Assembly (NCBI GenBank): GCA_016234495.1
Contig: JACRBI010000054.1
Location: 186,001-250,000 of the forward strand
Source: Chloroflexota bacterium
GTDB taxonomy: Bacteria; Chloroflexota; Anaerolineae; Anaerolineales; Villigracilaceae
Direction: 5' to 3'
Length of the DNA stretch: 64,000 bases
Every line of letters starts with the position of its first letter. Positions within the stretch are counted from its first letter, which is position 1. Shown here piece by piece: positions 60,039 to 64,000 of this stretch. Position numbers and translations under genes: made by a program. The notes beneath the pieces were generated by a model. That model was not told the origin of the DNA and searched no databases. It saw only the letters and a list, made by a program, of their open reading frames with translations.

Positions 60039-60284
60039 TTACTTCGTCCAAACTTTACGACCCAAAGTTAGAACTGCGATTCCAACCCAGGCGATATTCA
60101 ACCCCGCAGACGGATATGCCCGCAAATAAAAAGTATTGACGATCAGGAACGTCCCTGCGATGATGTTCAGGCCTTGATACCACCACGAGTCGCCTTCCAC
60201 TTTTTTTGCAGAGATCAAGCCGTATGCGACAAGATATAAAATCGTGCCAGCCCAGCCGAGAATATCAATGATTGTTCGCTCCAT
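60039..60284 (-). CDS. Small CBU_0592-like membrane protein
   Basis: 81 residues, three hydrophobic segments (IIDILGWAGTILYLVAYGLI, WYQGLNIIAGTFLIVNTFYL, ALNIAW-like AGLNIAWVGIAVLTLG). The pattern, a single three-helix unit with a WWYQGLN-type loop, matches the CBU_0592-like membrane domain, whose function is unknown. Convergent with the desulfhydrase gene and downstream of the MOSC gene, from which a long hairpin separates it. Confidence 0.75.
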   Translation of the reverse strand: MERTIIDILGWAGTILYLVAYGLISAKKVEGDSWWYQGLNIIAGTFLIVNTFYLRAYPSAGLNIAWVGIAVLTLGRKVWTK

Positions 60285-60295
60285 GTGTTTATCCT

Positions 60296-60328
60296 AGTTG
60301 ACAGTCACTTTTAAAGTGACTGTCAACT
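60296..60328. terminator. Perfect hairpin at the end of the MOSC gene
   Basis: 16-bp perfect arms (60296-60311, 60313-60328) that include the MOSC stop codon. There is no T-run after the hairpin, so termination is uncertain. Confidence 0.55.
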
Positions 60329-61120
60329 TATTACTTCTACCTTCATGCCGACTTTGATCTGACCTTCGTTCAGTGGAATGACATTCATGCCGAACATCGC
60401 CCCGCCTTTCTGATTGCGATAAGTGGCCAATGTCTTGAGCGGCTCTTTGCTTTTCTCAAGCGTTTCCTTGTCAATCGTTGTCACCACACAGCGCGGACAT
60501 GGTTTGACGAGCGCCATTTCCACATCACCGATGCGGATGCGCTTCCAGGTGTCTTCTGCGAACGGAGCGCAGTTTTGCACGACAATGTTCGGGCGGAATC
60601 GATTCATCGGGAGAGCTGAATCCAGCCGCGAGTTTAAGTCCTGAAGCGATTCTTCAGCGATGATCAGAATCGGGTAGCCATCTGCAAACCCAGTCTGGTC
60701 ATCTGCGCTGACAGCGTAATTGGGATTCAACCTGCGTTTGTATCCATTGGCAAAATGAACGAGGCGCACGGCTGCCCCGAGCCAATCGGAAAACCATTGC
60801 GCAACTTCATCGCCCTGATCAATGGCTTGCACATCTTTGCTCGACCAGATACTGACGGGAATTGACGCGCCGCTTTTTTGGATGCCGAAATGGATCGAAT
60901 CAAAATTCGGAGCAGAGAGTGTGACCGCATCTTTTTTTAACTGCGGCGTGACCAGCGCAAGTCGCGGATGTTCACGCTGAGTCAGAAAGCTGCCATCGGG
61001 CGTGACGAGCATCATGCGGCGGTCATTTGCAAGCCCCATGCGTTCAACGCGTGATTCTAAAACATCAAACCCGCGGCAGGCTTTGATCGGGTAGTTGGTG
61101 AGGTTGGATAATGTGATCAT
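60323..61120 (-). CDS. MOSC domain protein (YcbX-like)
   Basis: 265 residues. N-terminal MOSC_N beta-barrel (LSNLTNYPIKACRGFDV, GLANDRRMMLVTPDGSFLTQ), then the MOSC domain of molybdenum-cofactor sulfurase C-termini: RFRPNIVVQNCAPFAEDTWK and the cysteine-containing VKPCPRCVVTTIDKET, where the cysteine (CxRC) is the presumed sulfur/Mo ligand. Such proteins reduce N-hydroxylated compounds with molybdenum cofactor. No ferredoxin domain follows, so a separate electron donor is needed. Start follows AAGGA. Confidence 0.93.
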   Translation of the reverse strand: MITLSNLTNYPIKACRGFDVLESRVERMGLANDRRMMLVTPDGSFLTQREHPRLALVTPQLKKDAVTLSAPNFDSIHFGIQKSGASIPVSIWSSKDVQAIDQGDEVAQWFSDWLGAAVRLVHFANGYKRRLNPNYAVSADDQTGFADGYPILIIAEESLQDLNSRLDSALPMNRFRPNIVVQNCAPFAEDTWKRIRIGDVEMALVKPCPRCVVTTIDKETLEKSKEPLKTLATYRNQKGGAMFGMNVIPLNEGQIKVGMKVEVIS

Positions 61121-61132
61121 AAAATTCCTTCG

Positions 61133-61196
61133 TAATAAGACGATAGACCGTGGACGATTGACGATATGGTCTACAGTCCATTGTCCACGGTCTCCA
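61133..61196. repeat. GGTCTAC/GTGGAC low-complexity palindrome
   Basis: TAGACCGTGGACGATTG facing CATTGTCCACGGTCT; the right half encodes the last residues of the hydrolase (VETVDNGL), so the repeat supplies its C-terminus. Confidence 0.6.
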
Positions 61197-62007
61197 CATG
61201 CATTTCCTCATAAATAATTCTTGAAACCTGCGCCATGAACGAATGCGCTTCTTTTTCATTATCTTCAGGAAAGCCGTGCGTAAAAATCGAAATGACATAC
61301 GGTTTGCGTTCGGGCGGAAAGACGATGCCAATGTCGTGAAAGAAATTACCCGTCCAGCCGGTTTTGTGCGCGACCTTGACCTCTGCGGGCAATAACGCAG
61401 GGATACTCTCGTTGAACTCCTGCCCAAGCAATACTTGGATCATTTCATTACAGGCTTCTTTTGAAACGGCTTTCCCCTCCGCGATCAGGCGCATCATCGT
61501 TGTCGAACTCCGTGCGCTGGCCGAGTTGTTGATGTTCAGTTGATATGCTTTTTTGTCTTCCAGTCCGCGAATGACTGTCATATCTTTGATGCCAAGCTCT
61601 TTGATGCATGCATTCACGCGCGCTGTGCCAACCCTTTCCATTAATAGATTGGATGCAAGATTGCTGCTGCGGACGATCATCAGGCGCGTCAACTCACGGA
61701 TGCTTGCTGTTTCACCAATGCATTTAAATAAAGTTGGCTCAGAATCGTCGGCAACATCGAGGGCGAATTCGCTTTCGTCCACGATGCTTTTGAAGGTATT
61801 GACGACCTTCAAATGTTCATCCATCGAAAGCAGCCCCGCATGTGCCTGACGGAACACCTCCATCATCACAGACACTTTCATGGTGCTGGCAGGGTGCATG
61901 ACCTCATCGGCATTGATGAGAATCTCATTTTGCGTTTGCAGATCATAAACTGCAACACTGATTGACTTGTTTTTGAATTGGGAGATGAAGCGTTCGAGTT
62001 GAGTCAT
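61171..62007 (-). CDS. Class A beta-lactamase-like serine hydrolase
   Basis: 278 residues. Penicillin-recognising fold: S41-T-M-K44 in MHPASTMKVSVMM, the SxN-type motif in VRSSNLASN (114-116) and K215-T-G in AHKTGWTGNF. The region after 146 (RGLEDKKAYQLN) does not show a clean class-A E-x-x-x-N, and no signal peptide is present, so this is probably not an exported beta-lactamase; a cytoplasmic or peptidase-like esterase role is possible. It overlaps the acyl-CoA synthetase stop by four bases (ATGA), forming an operon with it. Confidence 0.82.
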   Translation of the reverse strand: MTQLERFISQFKNKSISVAVYDLQTQNEILINADEVMHPASTMKVSVMMEVFRQAHAGLLSMDEHLKVVNTFKSIVDESEFALDVADDSEPTLFKCIGETASIRELTRLMIVRSSNLASNLLMERVGTARVNACIKELGIKDMTVIRGLEDKKAYQLNINNSASARSSTTMMRLIAEGKAVSKEACNEMIQVLLGQEFNESIPALLPAEVKVAHKTGWTGNFFHDIGIVFPPERKPYVISIFTHGFPEDNEKEAHSFMAQVSRIIYEEMHVETVDNGL

Positions 62008-64000
62008 GCGCGCAATTTTACTCGAACGTCCACAGCCACCGCGCCTTTTTCTAAAACGCGCAAAGGATTGATCTCGATCTCCTCCACTTCGGGGTGTTCA
62101 AACGCAAGATATGATAATTTGACCAAAACATCGATGACAGACTCTTCGTCAACGGGATTGATACTTCGGAAGCCTTTGAGCTTTCTCCCAGCCCACGTAT
62201 TGCGGATCATTTCCCGCGCCCCGGCCTGATTCAGCGGTGCCAAGGCAAATGCCACATCCTTGAGTCCTTCCACCTCGATGCCGCCCGAACCAAACATCAT
62301 CAGCGGCCCAAACAGAGGGTCGCGCACCGCGCCGATGATCACTTCCTGCCCATCCGGGATTTGCCTCTGCACATGCACACCTTCGATTCGTGCGTGGGGC
62401 ACAGCCTTCTGCGCGCGTTGAATCAGGAGCGCGTAGGCACTTCGGGCTTCTTCCGCAGATTTGACGTTCAATATCACGCCGCCAATATCGGACTTGTGCA
62501 AAATATCCGGTGACGCGATCTTCATCACCACAGGAAATCCGAGTTCGGTTGCAAGCATGACTGCTTCGTTTTCGTCCCGCGCAAGTTTGATGGGAATGGT
62601 TTGGATACCATATTCTTCGACGGTGGACAGCGGACGGTGGACGATATGGCCTGCGGTCTGCGGTCTACGGTTAAGAATCTCTGCTTGTCTTGCAAGCGCA
62701 CCCAATGCCGATGCCGCTCTTTCAGGGAACGGATAGGTTGGAACATTTGTAAGTTGAAATACCTGGCGTGCTTCTTCAACGAGCGTTGAGCCCATCAATG
62801 CAATCACAACAGGCTTGTCAAATTTACCAATCACATCGATTAATTTTTTCGCCACTTCTTCTGTTTTGAACATCGGCGGCGGCGGGAGGATGACCATCAC
62901 GCCGTCCACGTTTTCATCTTCAAGCAAAATTTTCAGGCAGGCCGCGTATGTTTCAGGCGATGCAGAGGCGAGCATGTCCACTGGGTTGTGGACGCTGGCA
63001 GAGGGGGGCAGGTTGGCAGATAAATTCTTCAGCGTGGACTCTGCCAATTGAGACAGAAGCAGACCGTTCGTTTCGAGTGAATCGGCGGCGATCACGCCGG
63101 GTCCGCCGGCGTTGGTTAATATCGCCATGCCGCGTCCGCGTGGTAACGGACAATTCTCCAAAGCCCGCGCCCAGTCGAGCATCTGCTCGGCGGTGTCGGC
63201 GCGCAGGATGCCAGCCTTTATAAAAGCCGCGTCGAATGCCGCTTCGGAGCCAGCCAGCGCCCCCGTGTGAGAGGCGGCGGCTTTTTGTCCCGCTTCAAAG
63301 CGACCGACCTTCAGTGCAATGACAGGTTTGTGTTTTGTGACTTCGCTTGCGGCCTGAACGAATTTTGCGCCGTCTGAAACGCTTTCCATGTACAGCACGA
63401 TGACCTTTGTGTGCGGGTCGTTTGCAACTTCGGGCAGCACATCCGTCTCGTTGACGTCCGCCTGATTGCCGAGGCTGACGATTTGCGAAAAGCCGAAGCC
63501 CTGCCCGCGCGCCCAATCTACGATGGCGGCGGCGAATGCGCCAGAATGGGAAATAAAACCGATACCGCCTTGCGCGGGCATGGGCGGCTGGAGAAAGGTT
63601 GTGTCAAGCGGGAGGTGTGTGTCGAGTTTGCCGATGCAGTTCGGGCCAAGCAAACGGACGCCATGTTTGCGCGCGATGTTTGCGCATTGCTGTTCGAGCG
63701 AAGCGCCATCTGCGCCTACTTCACGAAACCCAGCCGAGACAATGATCGCGGCTTTGATTCCGCGTTTTCCGCAGTCTTCAATCGTCTGTGGCGTGACTTG
63801 CGTCGGCACAATGAGAATCGCAAGGTCAACGGGATCGGGCACATCGGTGAGATTCGTATAAAGCGGGCGGTCGAACAACTCGCCGCTTTTTTGGCTGACG
63901 AAATGAATCGCGCCACGGTATCCGCTTTGAATTAAATTCCGCGCCACGCCGTAGCCGAGTTTTTCCGGCGATGTGGATGCGCCGATAACGACGACACCTT
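62004..64000 (-). CDS. ADP-forming acetate/acyl-CoA synthetase family protein (N-terminus beyond window)
   Basis: The minus-strand frame is open to base 64000: upstream of the internal GTG at 63947 it reads GVVVIGASTSPEKLGYGVAR, the CoA-binding N-terminus, so the true start is outside. Order: CoA-binding Rossmann, succinyl-CoA-ligase-like domain (GFISHSGAFAAAIVDWARGQ, GNQADVNETDV, catalytic His in ASHTGALAGSEAAF), then ATP-grasp (LGFPVVMKIASPDILHKSDI, GVHVQRQIPDGQEVIIG, INPVDEES, VEEIEINPLRV). It interconverts acyl-CoA and acid with ADP/ATP. A low-complexity DNA insert (62618-62682) adds RRPQTAGHIVHRPLSTVEE between the domains. Confidence 0.93.
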   Translation of the reverse strand, partial: GVVVIGASTSPEKLGYGVARNLIQSGYRGAIHFVSQKSGELFDRPLYTNLTDVPDPVDLAILIVPTQVTPQTIEDCGKRGIKAAIIVSAGFREVGADGASLEQQCANIARKHGVRLLGPNCIGKLDTHLPLDTTFLQPPMPAQGGIGFISHSGAFAAAIVDWARGQGFGFSQIVSLGNQADVNETDVLPEVANDPHTKVIVLYMESVSDGAKFVQAASEVTKHKPVIALKVGRFEAGQKAAASHTGALAGSEAAFDAAFIKAGILRADTAEQMLDWARALENCPLPRGRGMAILTNAGGPGVIAADSLETNGLLLSQLAESTLKNLSANLPPSASVHNPVDMLASASPETYAACLKILLEDENVDGVMVILPPPPMFKTEEVAKKLIDVIGKFDKPVVIALMGSTLVEEARQVFQLTNVPTYPFPERAASALGALARQAEILNRRPQTAGHIVHRPLSTVEEYGIQTIPIKLARDENEAVMLATELGFPVVMKIASPDILHKSDIGGVILNVKSAEEARSAYALLIQRAQKAVPHARIEGVHVQRQIPDGQEVIIGAVRDPLFGPLMMFGSGGIEVEGLKDVAFALAPLNQAGAREMIRNTWAGRKLKGFRSINPVDEESVIDVLVKLSYLAFEHPEVEEIEINPLRVLEKGAVAVDVRVKLRA
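62618..62682. repeat. GGACGGTGGAC / GGTCTGCGGTCT repeat inside the synthetase gene
   Basis: GTGGACAGCGGACGGTGGAC followed by GCGGTCTGCGGTCTACGG, kept in frame at the linker before the ATP-grasp domain. Same word family as 56640-56672 and 61133-61196. Confidence 0.6.

Noticed and set aside
61171-62007. Calling the serine hydrolase an antibiotic-resistance beta-lactamase
   Set aside because: No signal peptide and no clear catalytic Glu-x-x-x-Asn motif; only the SxxK, SxN and KTG elements are visible.
1-64000. tRNA or rRNA genes and CRISPR arrays
   Set aside because: Reading both strands for TTCGA/TTCAA-type T-loops with acceptor stems and for regularly spaced repeats gave no candidate; the one GGTTCGAA hit near 42888 belongs to the SRP RNA.

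Overview
The window looks like a chromosomal segment of a member of the Chloroflexota, probably class Anaerolineae. This is an inference from gene content: a two-subunit glycine decarboxylase, lipoproteins with Thr/Ala/Pro-rich linkers, very many GAF/PAS/REC signalling proteins, no LPS or flagellar genes, and intergenic palindromes of the kind seen in that class. No rRNA, tRNA or CRISPR array was found. One structural RNA (SRP RNA) and one tandem glycine riboswitch are present.

Layout. 0-9.2 kb: housekeeping and small regulatory units (GNAT fragment, DegV, TetR-SDR pair with a perfect operator, an ArsR/ArsM arsenic-methylation pair with matching operators, oligoendopeptidase F, greA, lysS, a META-domain lipoprotein). 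9.4-28 kb: a continuous plus-strand signalling cluster that joins a multi-PAS hybrid kinase, stand-alone receivers, an RsbU/RsbW/RsbV-like partner switch, a CheA-receiver hybrid, three chemoreceptors (one globin-coupled; two ending in a zinc-binding CZB domain), CheW, CheB and CheR. 28-30 kb: TipA-like MerR regulator, a methyltransferase and a decayed gcvPB tail. 30-35.7 kb: a NarL-type two-component system facing a respiratory module (ethylbenzene-dehydrogenase-like haem lipoprotein, FdnI/HydC-like cytochrome b, nine-CxxCH cytochrome c). 35.8-39.4 kb: gcvH-gcvPA-gcvPB under a tandem glycine riboswitch whose second aptamer carries an inserted palindromic repeat. 39.5-43.4 kb: sulfatase, membrane proteins, SRP RNA, a receiver. 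43.5-48.3 kb: a second partner switch (STAS, RsbW-like, five-GAF PP2C) and an exported helical protein. 48.5-51 kb: RidA and an OmpR-type two-component system. 51-58.6 kb: exopolysaccharide/cell-wall genes (GT2, polyprenyl-phosphate sugar transferase, epimerase, CapD-like dehydratase, two FemAB proteins). 58.6-64 kb: a GxxExxY protein between inverted repeats, D-cysteine desulfhydrase-like enzyme, a small membrane protein, MOSC protein, serine hydrolase and a truncated ADP-forming acyl-CoA synthetase.

How the parts work together. Two partner-switching modules and two classical two-component systems indicate heavy environmental control; neither partner switch has a sigma factor beside it. The 9.4-28 kb cluster would let chemoreceptor input (haem gas ligands, zinc or oxidants) and PAS input reach phosphatase/anti-sigma outputs rather than a flagellum. 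The electron-transfer genes and the lipoprotein share a TAGGGG/CCCCTA motif about 100-135 bp upstream of their start codons, making the adjacent NarL-family regulator a natural candidate controller. Several families of short palindromic or low-complexity repeats lie between genes, and some lie inside reading frames.
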